From Eutreptiella sp. 'Long Island Sound 2002' (Eukaryota; Euglenozoa; Euglenophyceae; Eutreptiales; Eutreptiaceae), in NCBI GenBank assembly GCA_964036045.1, contig OZ038402.1, positions 7,394,971-7,458,970 of the forward strand: 64,000 bases of DNA. The letters are read 5' to 3'. The position numbers and the translations under genes were made by a program. The notes beneath the pieces are model-generated. The model ran no database searches, was not told the origin of the DNA, and saw only the letters and a program-made list of their open reading frames with translations. This document shows, in pieces, positions 53,690 to 62,593 of the stretch (position 1 is its first letter; every line of letters starts with the position of its first letter).

Positions 53690-53954
53690 ATGGCAGAGAC
53701 ACAGATGGGTCAGGAAACATGGATAAAGCGAATTTCACAGTATGTGCACAAAGATAAGAGCTGATAGATATGGATACGCAAAATGAGCAATTACCAAAAA
53801 CGCCAAAAACGCCCACCGATCAGCCAATAAACGGACTGTCATCACCGCCTACACCATCGCACCCATCTCCCCGCCAATTTGAACCACCAGTGGCCAAGGC
53901 TGATCAGCAGAGCTGCTCCAATTTTCTGGCGATTGTTCTATCCCAGCAGCACTG

Positions 53955-55485
53955 GTGATGTACCTTGGACCGAATCAACAGCAACAAACAGGTGTTGACG
54001 TCCGGCCCCAGTCACTTCCTTCCCTGCTGTGCTGTAGTGGGATTGTGCATGTAATTGCTTGTTTGTTGGTGGCCACCACCCTGCTGCCCGGTTTTGAAGC
54101 ACACATGGCCAAGTTTTGTGAGGCGCCTGATGATATTTTGTGGCAAATTCCTGAATTCCTGCCGATGGCAGTATATTTAAGCCATGTAAATCGGCGAATT
54201 CGGACCTTGCTGCAGTATATCCACGTGCACTATTGCATCAGTACGGAGAAAATCAACATTTTGGCTCCGAGAGTTCGACGATTGTGTCGCATGGGCATGT
54301 CGAGTGGGGAATTGCCCAATCTGTACAAATTCTTGCACAAATGCAGCAGTCTTCGTCATCTCACACTTGCTACCAGTATGCGGGTTTCACTGGAGCAAGT
54401 ACTTGCACGTACTAATCTGACCTGTTTACGTGTTCGGATGACCCACCGGTCCCATGTACTACTGCCATTACTGTGCCATAACTGTTCCAGCCTGCACCAT
54501 CTTGAATTGCACATCCCGGTAGCAGAATCCACCTTGTTACCACGTCGAGCCACCCCAATTTGTACCCTTGGTCGTCGTCATTTTGCAGCATGCATTCAAT
54601 CCCTGCATTGTCTAATTTCATTAAAGTTGCATTTCGGTGGTGCTGTGTGCCCAATAAGTATTGAGCACCTACTCAAGTCCAGGATACAATGCAACACCCT
54701 GCATTTTTCCACAACATTGACAGGAGTAAAGGGTTTGTCAGTTTTTCCCTCTGATGTGAGGGATAGCTGCACCACGTGCTTCGTTCTCGGTCTGCCCCAC
54801 GTACGATGCAAGCATTCAAGCCATATCTGTGAAGAATTTCTTGATAATCTCCAACACAGTGAACTCACATATCTGGAAATGCACACTCGACGCCTACGGA
54901 TTTGCCTGCATCGTATCCTAAATACGTGCACAACTGCGAGGTCTCTGAATCGCTTGCGTATGACATGCCGGATCAAAGTCGCCCAACAAGTAGTACCCCG
55001 TAGGGCAAGCGGACAGCGTTGTATCAACGTAATCTCCCTGGGATTGAATTCTGATACCCTGCCTTTCCTGTTTCAGGGTGCCATTTTCCCATGGCTATTC
55101 AGGTACTGGACGTGCAATTGACCTTTCATTGAATCTGAGACTCGGACGGCAACGGCGTGAATCTGAGTCGGCCGTCCTGGATGGGTGCATACCAGTGCAA
55201 CACTTGCACGTTTCGAATATGTCGTGTGCCGTGACGCAATAGCTGTTGTCTGGGGGAAAACGATGCCTACAATCCGTAGCGTTGCAATTGCCAGCACGCC
55301 AATTGTTACATTTTGATTTTGGGGCCCTGCGGGATTTATGTCCACACCTCCATCAAATCAAGATTTATCGTGATGGGTCGATGATCAATTTAATGCGCCT
55401 AATTGTGATACTCAGCAGTCATGAAGGTATCTGTCGGGTACTGCATTCGTTGTCCATTATCAACAATGAGGACGACAAGGAGTGA
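53955..55485 (+). pseudogene. F-box/LRR protein pseudogene, upstream part
   Basis: From Met at about 54,105 an F-box-like start (APDDILWQIPEFLPMAVYLS, HVNRRIRTLL) is followed by many irregular LRRs (CSSLRHLTLATSMRVSLEQV, NLTCLRVRM, CSSLHHLELHIPVAE, LHCLISLKLHFGGAVCPISI, HSELTYLEMHTRRLRICLHR). The frame stops at 55,121. LRRs resume in another frame after about 55,100 (LSLNLRLGRQRRESES, LHVSNMSCAVT), cross a TAG near 55,238 and a TGA at 55,483, and reach the insertion at 55,573 with FYQILQNSPRLERINVVIG. Same family as 46,053-47,262. Confidence 0.65.
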
Positions 55486-55558
55486 TGGTCCGCTGTTGGC
55501 ATCGTGGCATTTTATCAAATCCTACAAAACAGTCCACGGTTGGAAAGAATCAACGTTG

Positions 55559-55572
55559 TTATTGGTGAGGAG
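55559..55572. repeat. Left 14-bp target site duplication
   Basis: TTATTGGTGAGGAG, identical to 58,219-58,232. Confidence 0.85.
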
Positions 55573-58218
55573 GTAGGTAGGTAGGTGCACTCGGTCGTGG
55601 AGAGGCGCCCCATGGTTCCCCCTGGCGTCGCCCCTGTGACGAACAGGAAGAGGCTCTGCGCGTGAAGAGGGGAGGCGGCTTACATCCAGGTAGACCTGAC
55701 TGTTGGCCCCCAACAAAGCGGCCCCGGGCTACACCGGGAGGGCTGATCGCCGCCAGCGTGACGTGCTTGTCTCGCCGGGAGGGTGGGCCCCCGTGCTTGC
55801 GCACGTCCCCTCCTTTGGGCGGAACCCTAGGGGTTCACCGGACTTCCTGGCGTATCCCGTTCGCAAGGCATGCATGCATGTTCTTGGTACTAGGGTTCCG
55901 AGGCGCTTGGGTGTCGCACGCTCCGCCTCGAGTCCCAAAGCAGCGCTGGCCTTAGGATGCAGCCTTACCCCCGGGCTCCGGATCTCGTTTCGCCGGGTCA
56001 CCTGCATGGCACGGGCTGCCTCAGTGCCCGGGCTGTGGGCACTGGGTTTCCTACTGTTGGCTTGCGTTTGTGGTTGGGTCCGGGTTGCGGTTGGTCGTGG
56101 GTTTTGTTTGCCCCTGCCCGTTGTGGCTGGGGTCTTGGGTGGGTGTGTTTGGGCTCGGTTTGTGGTGTTGTCCCTCTTTTGCCGGCTGTTTGTGGTGTTC
56201 GTGGTTGGGCCTTGGTGTCGGCCTGCTTTCGGGACCTGTGTGGTTTCGTGCGCGTTTCCCTTGCCCCCGCCGTTTCCGGTTCCGGTGTGCGGTGTGGGCG
56301 TGCGTGCTGGGCCCGGGTCTCGGCTGTGCCCCGCCCTTCTTGGCTTGGTTTTCGGGTTGTGTTTTTTGCGCTTTTTTTTTTTTTTTTTTCTCCCGTTGCT
56401 GGGTGTCCTTGTCCCGGGCCTTGTGGTCTCTCCCCCCGTCTCCTTTCTTTCGGGCTGGGCTGCTTGCTTCTTTTTTTTTTTTTTTTCTGCTTGTTTTGGT
56501 GCGTCTTTTCCCGCTGGGCCGCTGTACCTGGCTTGGTGTTGCCGGTTTTGGTTGGGTGGTCCCCCTGTGCCTGTTTGGGGGTCCTGTCTTCGGTGCCTTC
56601 TGGGTGGGGGGTTTGGCCCCCTTGTGTGTTTTTGGCGGGCGGTTTGGTGGCTGTGGGCTGTTTCGCGCAGCCCCCGCCCCCCCCCTTTTTGTTTTTTTTT
56701 TTTTTTTTGGGGGGGGGGGGGGGCGCCTGGCTGTTCCTCCCTTTGCCTTCCCTCGGCTGGCGCTTGCTCTGTGGCTGGTGTGTGGTGTGGTTGGTCCCTC
56801 GCCACTCCTGGCGGAGGTTCCTGTGTGCTACTCCCCGCCACTCCTGGCTGGGTTTCGCTGCCGGTGGTGGTGGGCGGTCCCCGCCACTCCTGGCTGGGGT
56901 CTGCCGGCGGCGGTGGTGTGTGGTGTGTGGCGTTGGTGTGTTGGTGGGGTTGTGGCTGTTGTGTGGTGTGGTTGGTCCCTCGCCACTCCTGGCGGAGGTT
57001 CCTGTGTGCTACTCCCCGCCACTCCTGGCTGGGTTTCGCTGCCGCTGGTGGTGGGCGGTCCCCGCCACTCCTGGCTGGGGCCTTGCGGCGGTGGTGTGTG
57101 GTGTGTGGTGTGTGGCGGTGGTGTGTTGGTGGGGTTGTGGCTGGTGTGTGGTGTGGTTGGTCCCTCGCCACTCCTGGCGGAGGTTCCTGTGTGCTACTCC
57201 CCGCCACTCCTGGCTGGGTTTCGCTGCCGCTGGTGGTGGGCGGTCCCCGCCACTCCTGGCTGGGGTCCGCTTGCGGCGGTGTGTGTGGTGTGTGGTGTGT
57301 GGCGGTGGTGTGTTGGTGGGGTTGTGGCTGGTGTGTGGTGTGGTTGGTCCCTCGCCACTCCTGGCGGAGGTTCCTGTGTGCTACTCCCCGCCACTCCTGG
57401 CTGGGTTTCGCTGCCGCTGGTGGTGGGCGGTCCCCGCCACTCCTGGCTGGGGTCTTGCGGCGGTGGTGTGTGGTGTGTGGTGTGTGGCGGTGGTGTGTTG
57501 GTGGGGTTGTGGCTGGTGTGTGGTGTGGTTGGTCCCTCGCCACTCCTGGCGGAGGTTCCTGTGTGCTACTCCCCGCCACTCCTGGCTGGGTTTCGCTGCC
57601 GCTGGTGGTGGGCGGTCCCCGCCACTCATGGCTGGGGTCCGCTTGCGGCGGTGTGTGTGGTGTGTGGTGTGTGGCGGTGGTGTGTTGGTGGGGTTGTGGC
57701 TGGTGTGTGGTGTGGTTGGTCCCTCGCCACTCCTGGCGGAGGTTCCTGTGTGCTACTCCCCGCCACTCCTGGCTGGGTTTCGCTGCCGCTGGTGGTGGGC
57801 GGTCCCCGCCACTCCTGGCTGGGGTCCGCTTGCGGCGGTGGTGTGTGGTGTGTGGCGGTGGTGTGTTGGTGGGGTTGTGGCTGGTGTGTGGTGTGGTTGG
57901 TCCCTCGCCACTCCTGGCGGAGGTTCCTGTGTGCTACTCCCCGCCACTCCTGGCTGGGTTTCGCTGGCGGCGTCGGTGTGTGGTGTGTGGCGGTGGTGTG
58001 TTGTTGGGGTTGTGGCTGGTGTGTGGTGTGGTTGGTCCCTCGCCACTCCTGGCGGAGGTCCCTGTGTGCTACTCCCCGCCACTCCTGGCTGGGTTTCGCT
58101 GCCGCTGGTGGTGGGCGGTCCCCGCCACTCCTGGCTGGGGACCGTTGGCGGCGGGGGTGTGTGGTGTGTGGTGTGTTGTTGGGGTCCCTCGCCACTCCTG
58201 GCGGAGGTTCCTGTGTGC
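55573..58218 (-). mobile_element. GC-rich insertion, probably a 5'-truncated non-LTR-type retroelement
   Basis: 2,646 bp of very GC-rich DNA inside the F-box/LRR gene, flanked by identical 14-bp duplications. On the minus strand it ends in a (CCTA)n tail (GTAGGTAGGTAGGTG at 55,573 on plus) and begins abruptly inside a tandem repeat. A simple-repeat 3' tail with a ragged 5' end is the form left by target-primed reverse transcription. All six frames are largely open because of GC content and repeats; no RT or other domain was found. Poly-T runs lie near 56,370, 56,470 and 56,695. Possibly a non-autonomous element or LINE 3' UTR. Confidence 0.65.
56793..58218. repeat. About 185-bp GC-rich tandem repeat, seven long and two short units
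   Basis: GGTCCCTCGCCACTCCTGGC starts units at 56,793, 56,974, 57,159, 57,346, 57,531, 57,718, 57,899, 58,034 and 58,183. Within each unit CGCCACTCCTGGC recurs about three times, so there is a higher-order structure. A GTGTGTGGTGTGTGG tract separates units. Confidence 0.9.
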
Positions 58219-58232
58219 TTATTGGTGAGGAG
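58219..58232. repeat. Right 14-bp target site duplication
   Basis: Matches 55,559-55,572. Confidence 0.85.
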
Positions 58233-58530
58233 CCATTGATTGTGGGGGCCATCCTACGTGATTGTTTATATCCAGATGGGTTTCTTTCAGGGGTTAGGCT
58301 ATGCAGGCTCTCAATGTTGGTGAGGAATGCTGTTGTGGATGCAATTACCGTTTGTTTGCAGCAAAGCTGCGATTCAGTGGATTGTCATGTACATGCAACG
58401 CCAATGGCATTCGGACAAAGCAGGGTGATTGGGACGACCCACTCGCTACCCTTTTGGTGCTATCATGCAGCCAGGAAAAAATCATATCCATTATCAGCTC
58501 TGATGCACTCAGACCAAGATACTGTGTGAA
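58233..58530 (+). pseudogene. F-box/LRR pseudogene, part downstream of the insertion
   Basis: Directly after the duplication the LRR frame resumes (EEPLIVGAILRDCLYPDGFL, VRLCRLSMLVRNAVVDAITV) and stops near 58,529. The last about 60 codons overlap the opposite-strand recombinase and are probably not coding. Confidence 0.55.
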
Positions 58531-59079
58531 TGTGGTATGCACCGATCTGTGCTTCAAAAATTTAGCTATACTCACAACGGGATTACCACATCTCCAAAGT
58601 TGATGAGCAACAGTGTGGCGTATCAGATGTGGCCATATTGGACGTCCCATACCAGAGCGTTCACAGAGTGTATAAAAGGTTTGTCGTAGACATCGCACAT
58701 TCATCGGGATCTTTGAATTCCGTTTTGAACCAAAAATACAGATTTGTTCCCTGACAGCGTGCAACCATGCATCATTCTCATCCTGACTGCCCTGACCGGT
58801 AGCCTTTGTTTTGAGTGCTCTCAGTACCTCTGATGTGATCAGAATGCAGCCTGGACGATTTCCTTTTTCGATGATTGTTGCTGCTGCAGGAGAAGACGTG
58901 CCCTCCTCTTCTTTTACGTCGCCGTATGTTAGTCGGGAGAGGGCACCCATGCAAGCACCGGTGCTCAACAGCAGCAGGAAGAGACACCGCTCAGTGTCGG
59001 AAGTACAATTTTGCAACAGGTGACTAATCTCCCTGTTGTTTATTACAGAATTACACCTCTGACTCGTACTTCTTCGCAT
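58345..59079 (-). CDS. Tyrosine recombinase/integrase, 244 aa
   Basis: Catalytic-domain signature: LLLLSTGACMGALSRLTYGD is the box-I helix, HLIRHTVAHQLWRCGN the HxxR box (His151, Arg154), FLKHRSVHTTFTQYL carries His177 and Tyr187. In box I the position normally Arg reads Cys43, so the first catalytic Arg is missing or displaced. There is no N-terminal core-binding domain, though one could be in an unseen exon. The 55 residues after the Tyr are a tail of doubtful reality. Such enzymes integrate polinton-like viruses, virophages and Crypton elements by strand exchange. It is one of the few intact ORFs in the tract. Confidence 0.75.
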   Translation of the reverse strand: MRRSTSQRCNSVINNREISHLLQNCTSDTERCLFLLLLSTGACMGALSRLTYGDVKEEEGTSSPAAATIIEKGNRPGCILITSEVLRALKTKATGQGSQDENDAWLHAVREQICIFGSKRNSKIPMNVRCLRQTFYTLCERSGMGRPIWPHLIRHTVAHQLWRCGNPVVSIAKFLKHRSVHTTFTQYLGLSASELIMDMIFSWLHDSTKRVASGSSQSPCFVRMPLALHVHDNPLNRSFAANKR

Positions 59080-59151
59080 TTTGATTTACTTTTTTCTCCC
59101 ACCATATGTGCCTGCTTAATTGTTGTTGTACAGAATAAAGACAGAGAATAA

Positions 59152-59632
59152 ATGACCCGTGTACCTGTACCTGATCAGCCCGGTGCTGGTCTGTACCAAC
59201 ATCTGGACACAAACAGGCTCCATGTGCATTATGATGACGCCTACTTGTCCATGAAGGTTAATGGGCAATTGACGGGCGAAGGTCAAATCGCTCTGGTGAA
59301 CCAAGCTGAATACATTTGCAGACATTACATGCACATCCCTGGACGTGGTTTCTGATGAAAATACAAAGGAGTCAATACTCATGTGGTTGCCTGGTAATTT
59401 GGATCAGCGGCTACTGGGCCTTAATGTTTGTCAATTTAACTACAAACGTTCACATGAACGTCAACAACTGGGGTTGACTGCACAGAACGTCGGCAGATAC
59501 TTTCCTGAATGCACAAATCAATCAAAAACAATTGACTATGTTGCTGTCATTGTCATGCTGTTGCGTCACGTGCAGGACCTGACGAAAAGGGTGCAGGACC
59601 TGGAAGAGTTGGTTGGTGTGACAACGCCCTAA
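59152..59632 (+). pseudogene. Peptidase S74 (intramolecular chaperone) fibre protein, one frameshift
   Basis: Frame 59,152-59,320 gives a short N-terminal region (DDAYLSMKVNGQLTGEGQIA). The frame then shifts near 59,320 to ITCTSLDVVSDENTKESI. The rest is a clear S74 domain: SDENTKESI opening, LLGLNVCQFNYK, RQQLGLTAQNVGRYFPEC, KTIDYVAVIVMLLRHVQDLT and a final coiled coil. S74 domains trimerise viral tail fibres and spikes and then cut themselves off. They are typical of phages and also occur in some eukaryotic DNA viruses. The first frame is too short for a full receptor-binding shaft. Confidence 0.7.
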
Positions 59633-59639
59633 CACTGCC

Positions 59640-59987
59640 CTATTCCTGCTTTTTTTTTTGGGTTTGTGGTTTCAATGCATGTGCACATATTCTCTCTGCT
59701 GTCTGTTGAGTAATGTGGCCTATCCTGTGGCGCAATGAGGGGAACAGGAATCTCCTGCCTGCAGGCAAATAATCCAGAAATATACGACAACCCTGCTTGC
59801 CTTTCCACACAAACTGATCCAGGGGGGATGGCAGTGACATCTTGTGACAGTGCATTCTGCAAAGCGTCACAAACGATTTATTGCATTTCAACCGCAGGTG
59901 AAACATAACCCGTGAACGGAGTTCTAGATCCACGTTGTTTATCGCATGAGCCGCAACGTTCGGTGACAAAATATCATACGGCAACAC
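59640..59987 (-). CDS. Uncharacterised protein, 115 aa
   Basis: Begins MLPYDILSPNVAAHAINNVD with an F-box-like feel (ELRSRVMFHLRLKCNKSFVT), then a basic C-terminus with KKK encoded by a T run. Not assigned. Convergent with the S74 ORF. Confidence 0.35.
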   Translation of the reverse strand: MLPYDILSPNVAAHAINNVDLELRSRVMFHLRLKCNKSFVTLCRMHCHKMSLPSPLDQFVWKGKQGCRIFLDYLPAGRRFLFPSLRHRIGHITQQTAERICAHALKPQTQKKKQE

Positions 59988-60186
59988 AGGGTCAAAATTG
60001 AGTTTGAAATGTGCCTGCAGAAGGTGTTAGCGTTGCAGTTGTACGCTGTGGTTGGACGGGCATGTTGCCAGAAACCTGTTCACGTCCTCCGAAACCACCT
60101 TCGCAATATTTCCTACAAATTTGCAAAGTGCGGTCACTATGGCTTCCATTGGCCAGCTCTTTCTACAGTGCAAGGTGTGCGTGATC

Positions 60187-60729
60187 TCAATAGACAAACT
60201 TTTGATGCATTACCTCCGCTTGTATCATCAGGAGCAACGGTTGCGTGGACATATGTGTGTATGACGTTGTTGTGATATGTTTTGATATTTTTGTCAGCAG
60301 GCCGTGCCCACTGGTTATCATCGTTTTCAGACATTGTTGTGTCAGCTGCAACGCGTCCGCGTGTACCCAACGTATTTGACTTAATTTTTGCAACAGGGCT
60401 CTCAAGTTGGTCAGATTGTGCCAGCATGCCACCGCAGTAACTACTGACGATGTTAGTGCATTTGCATGTGTGTGCAGTGTGTGTACAATGGGCCGTGCCA
60501 CACAGCTTGATTCCGTATCTGATTTGTGTTGGTACTCAATTGCCTGCATCATACGGGTGTTTGGATTCAATTTGACAACAATGTTGTCAACGCAGTAGCA
60601 TCCAGCCGTATCATTGACATCTTCGATGAAGTGATCCAGCAGATCCAGCAACTGCGCCTGTGTAACTGACATGAGCGGTATGTACAGGTGTCCGTTCATG
60701 CGAATAATTTGAGGGTTGTGGGTTGTCAT
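60187..60729 (-). CDS. Uncharacterised protein with possible LRR, 180 aa
   Basis: Start MTTHNPQIIRMNGHLYIPLM; middle SVTQAQLLDLLDHFIEDVND; a leucine-rich stretch HNLTNLRALLQKLSQIRWVH resembles the LRRs of the neighbouring F-box genes. The C-terminal 40 residues look random and may be read-through. Unknown function. Confidence 0.35.
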   Translation of the reverse strand: MTTHNPQIIRMNGHLYIPLMSVTQAQLLDLLDHFIEDVNDTAGCYCVDNIVVKLNPNTRMMQAIEYQHKSDTESSCVARPIVHTLHTHANALTSSVVTAVACWHNLTNLRALLQKLSQIRWVHADALQLTQQCLKTMITSGHGLLTKISKHITTTSYTHMSTQPLLLMIQAEVMHQKFVY

Positions 60730-60900
60730 TTAGTGCTTTCTTTTTTAGTCAAATGCCATTTCTGCCAGTTTTAATTGAAGCTCATTTCCGCATATCTTTC
60801 CATCTGACCGCTGGGCACTGCGTGAGGCTAGGCACAACTGCTGTCTAAGGGAAGTGCCATGTGGCATCATTGACAAATATGGCAATACCGAACACACATG

Positions 60901-61368
60901 TTAATGTCTCTTTAGCCACAAACAATACATTGCCAAAAATATGCGACTGACAATGGGTACAGACAATGCGTTTTCGTGCACTCTCACGTACACTGTGGTA
61001 TACACGTCATATAATCTTGTTACGTTTGCTACAAAGAACAGGGCAACAACAACCATGGATGGTGGGCAATGAGAGGGCAGAAAAGTCCTTCTGCGTTGTA
61101 CGTCAAGGGCCAGAGTGTAGGTTGTACCTGTCCTACCCCATTGGTACATGTACCAGGTTGCGGCACCTGGCGGTGTTTCTGTTGAGATTTGCAGTGTACC
61201 ATGATTTTTGTTACCGCCGCGGGCAAGGACAATCTCACAAAGATCTCCACAGTGTGTCACCTCGCTCATGCAAGCACGGTAAAAGAACTCAACTGCTTGC
61301 CAGCTTTCAAAATCGTTTTGTGAGATCTCAAACAGGTCATCATCATCATCAGTTCTGTTATGTGGCAT
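60901..61368 (-). CDS. Uncharacterised protein with C-terminal hydrophobic segments, 155 aa
   Basis: Acidic start (RTDDDDDLFEISQNDF), an ordered middle (FFYRACMSEVTHCGDLCEIV, GAATWYMYQWGRTGTTYTLA), then a hydrophobic segment (SMVVVALFFVANVTRLYDVY) and a second near the C-terminus (SRIFLAMYCLWL). The opposite strand is also open, but its composition is poorer. Confidence 0.4.
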   Translation of the reverse strand: MPHNRTDDDDDLFEISQNDFESWQAVEFFYRACMSEVTHCGDLCEIVLARGGNKNHGTLQISTETPPGAATWYMYQWGRTGTTYTLALDVQRRRTFLPSHCPPSMVVVALFFVANVTRLYDVYTTVYVRVHENALSVPIVSRIFLAMYCLWLKRH

Positions 61369-61896
61369 TTGGATCTCATCTAAATTTGAATCCGGTGAAA
61401 TGCATTCCTTGTGCTGTCCATTGTTGCGTGCCGCCCAAATCCGGCGCTACCTGTCCACATTGTATTCAGTGGCGACCTCAGCCATTTTTGTTGTTTTTCT
61501 TGTTGCAAAATACGTTTCTCTAAGTGTGTCAATGCGACTGACCCAGGAAGCAAAAATAGGAGCCATCGATGCACCTGCAAAGGGTCATACAGCAGGGCAC
61601 GAAAAAAGCCATCCAACAATTCGTGTGAAATAAAACAGATTGGGTTGTCTGTGTAACTTACAATCCTCGGTGTGTGCGAGTATACACAGCAACTCGTGAC
61701 ACAGGTATTTTTGCCACATGTTCAATTAGTTAAAATCTTTTTGTTTATTTGGTGTCATATACATGCCACTTGTCTCCAATAAGGATAATGCAGATACGCA
61801 AATCATCAAGGTTGCCATTAAGCAAATAATCAGATCACAACCAGAGTTAGATGCTGTAAAACCAAAATTCTAATTTATGTTTCGCGCAGATGTACC
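61369..61896. other. No supported gene
   Basis: Short overlapping ORFs on both strands; a Cys-rich plus frame near 61,390 (VKCIPCAVHCCVPPKSGATC) cannot be assigned. A 3' splice-like TTTCGCGCAG precedes 61,890. Confidence 0.3.
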
Positions 61897-62085
61897 ATGG
61901 TCATGCGGCGAATCTATCTGTGTGCACGCAACATAGATGGTTTTCAACTAGCAATCTGTGAATTGCAGCGCATTCTCCTCCACGAAATAGCACACGTACT
62001 GATGAGTTCACCAAAATCTGACAATATGCACACAGAACATTTTTTTTTGGAAATGCTATCACTCGCTTCTTGGTCCACAGATTGA
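61897..62085 (+). CDS. WLM-like zinc metallopeptidase, short
   Basis: 62 codons. RRIYLCARNIDGFQLAICEL leads into LLHEIAHVLM, an HExxH zinc site (His29, Glu30, His33), followed by HTEHFFLEMLSLAS supplying a third ligand (His45 or His48). The IYLC ... HEIAH ... H-x2-HF layout is that of WLM-type metallopeptidases, which occur in eukaryotes and in large DNA viruses. The product is shorter than the usual domain; upstream exon or truncation is likely. It may begin after the splice-like AG at about 61,890. Confidence 0.55.
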   Translation: MVMRRIYLCARNIDGFQLAICELQRILLHEIAHVLMSSPKSDNMHTEHFFLEMLSLASWSTD

Positions 62086-62115
62086 AATGTGCGATGATCC
62101 TGTGCACGTACCCCG

Positions 62116-62590
62116 TTGCAGCAAGTTTTAATGGACCCAGATGTGCTGCCATGGCTGCATAAAAAAATGTTGAGTGTTCTCGGCTCGGGGTATCAGGGCT
62201 TTGTTCCCGTTGGTTCACATGCATATGCTGATATTCAAGATGGAGACCTGGATATTGTGCCTCTGTGCACCACCGATGGGAACGTTGATCCGTTGTTGAA
62301 GGCGTATGAGCACTGCTGAGATCAATTTGAGGCAACGTATATCAGCACAGTTCCCGTACCGGTTTTGAAGATGCGATACCATAGCAACGTGCAGCTTGAC
62401 ATAAGCTGCCTGGAGGTCAGGACCGTGAAAATGGCACAAACAGACCAGCCCATCAATAACTACAATTTGTGTATTCCTGCTTACGGACTATCGGGACCAG
62501 CCCACCTGCAATATTTGCAACCTGTATGTGGTCGCCGGTGCTTATCATATTTCAGTGTGTTGTTGGTATTCTGGATCAAGTACCATATGA
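62116..62590 (+). pseudogene. Poly(A)-polymerase-like nucleotidyltransferase, interrupted
   Basis: DPDVLPWLHKKMLSVLGSGY, then VPVGSHAYADIQDGDLDIVP: the GS...DxD signature of the polymerase-beta fold (Gly33-Ser34, Asp44, Asp46). After a TGA at 62,317-62,319 the same frame continues with STVPVPVLKMRYHSNVQLDI, where the third metal-binding Asp (about 62,392) and the VPvlK block fit TRF4/cid1-type and other non-canonical poly(A) polymerases, then INNYNLCIPAYGLSG. The sequence is cut at about 62,590 by the next LINE fragment. Would add nucleotides to RNA 3' ends if intact. Confidence 0.6.
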
Positions 62591-62593
62591 AGC

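Noticed and set aside
55703-58529. Very long ORFs (600-840 codons) in several frames on both strands
   Set aside because: They follow the 185-bp GC-rich repeat with few stops in any frame, and the peptides are repetitive translations with no domain.
58345-59079. Assignment as a Crypton transposon
   Set aside because: A lone recombinase would fit, but the neighbouring S74, peptidase and nucleotidyltransferase fit a larger element better; left open.
60966-61523. 185-codon plus ORF
   Set aside because: Overlaps the minus-strand ORF at 60,901-61,368, which has the more protein-like composition.
16480-62319. Alternative genetic code (TGA as sense)
   Set aside because: TAG and TAA also interrupt frames in the tract, and several intact ORFs end with TGA, so decay is the simpler reading.
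15640-62590. Capsid, packaging ATPase, helicase or DNA polymerase genes
   Set aside because: Scanned the translated frames for Walker A/B, FtsK-like, family-B polymerase YxDTD and jelly-roll-like long ORFs; nothing convincing, so none is annotated.
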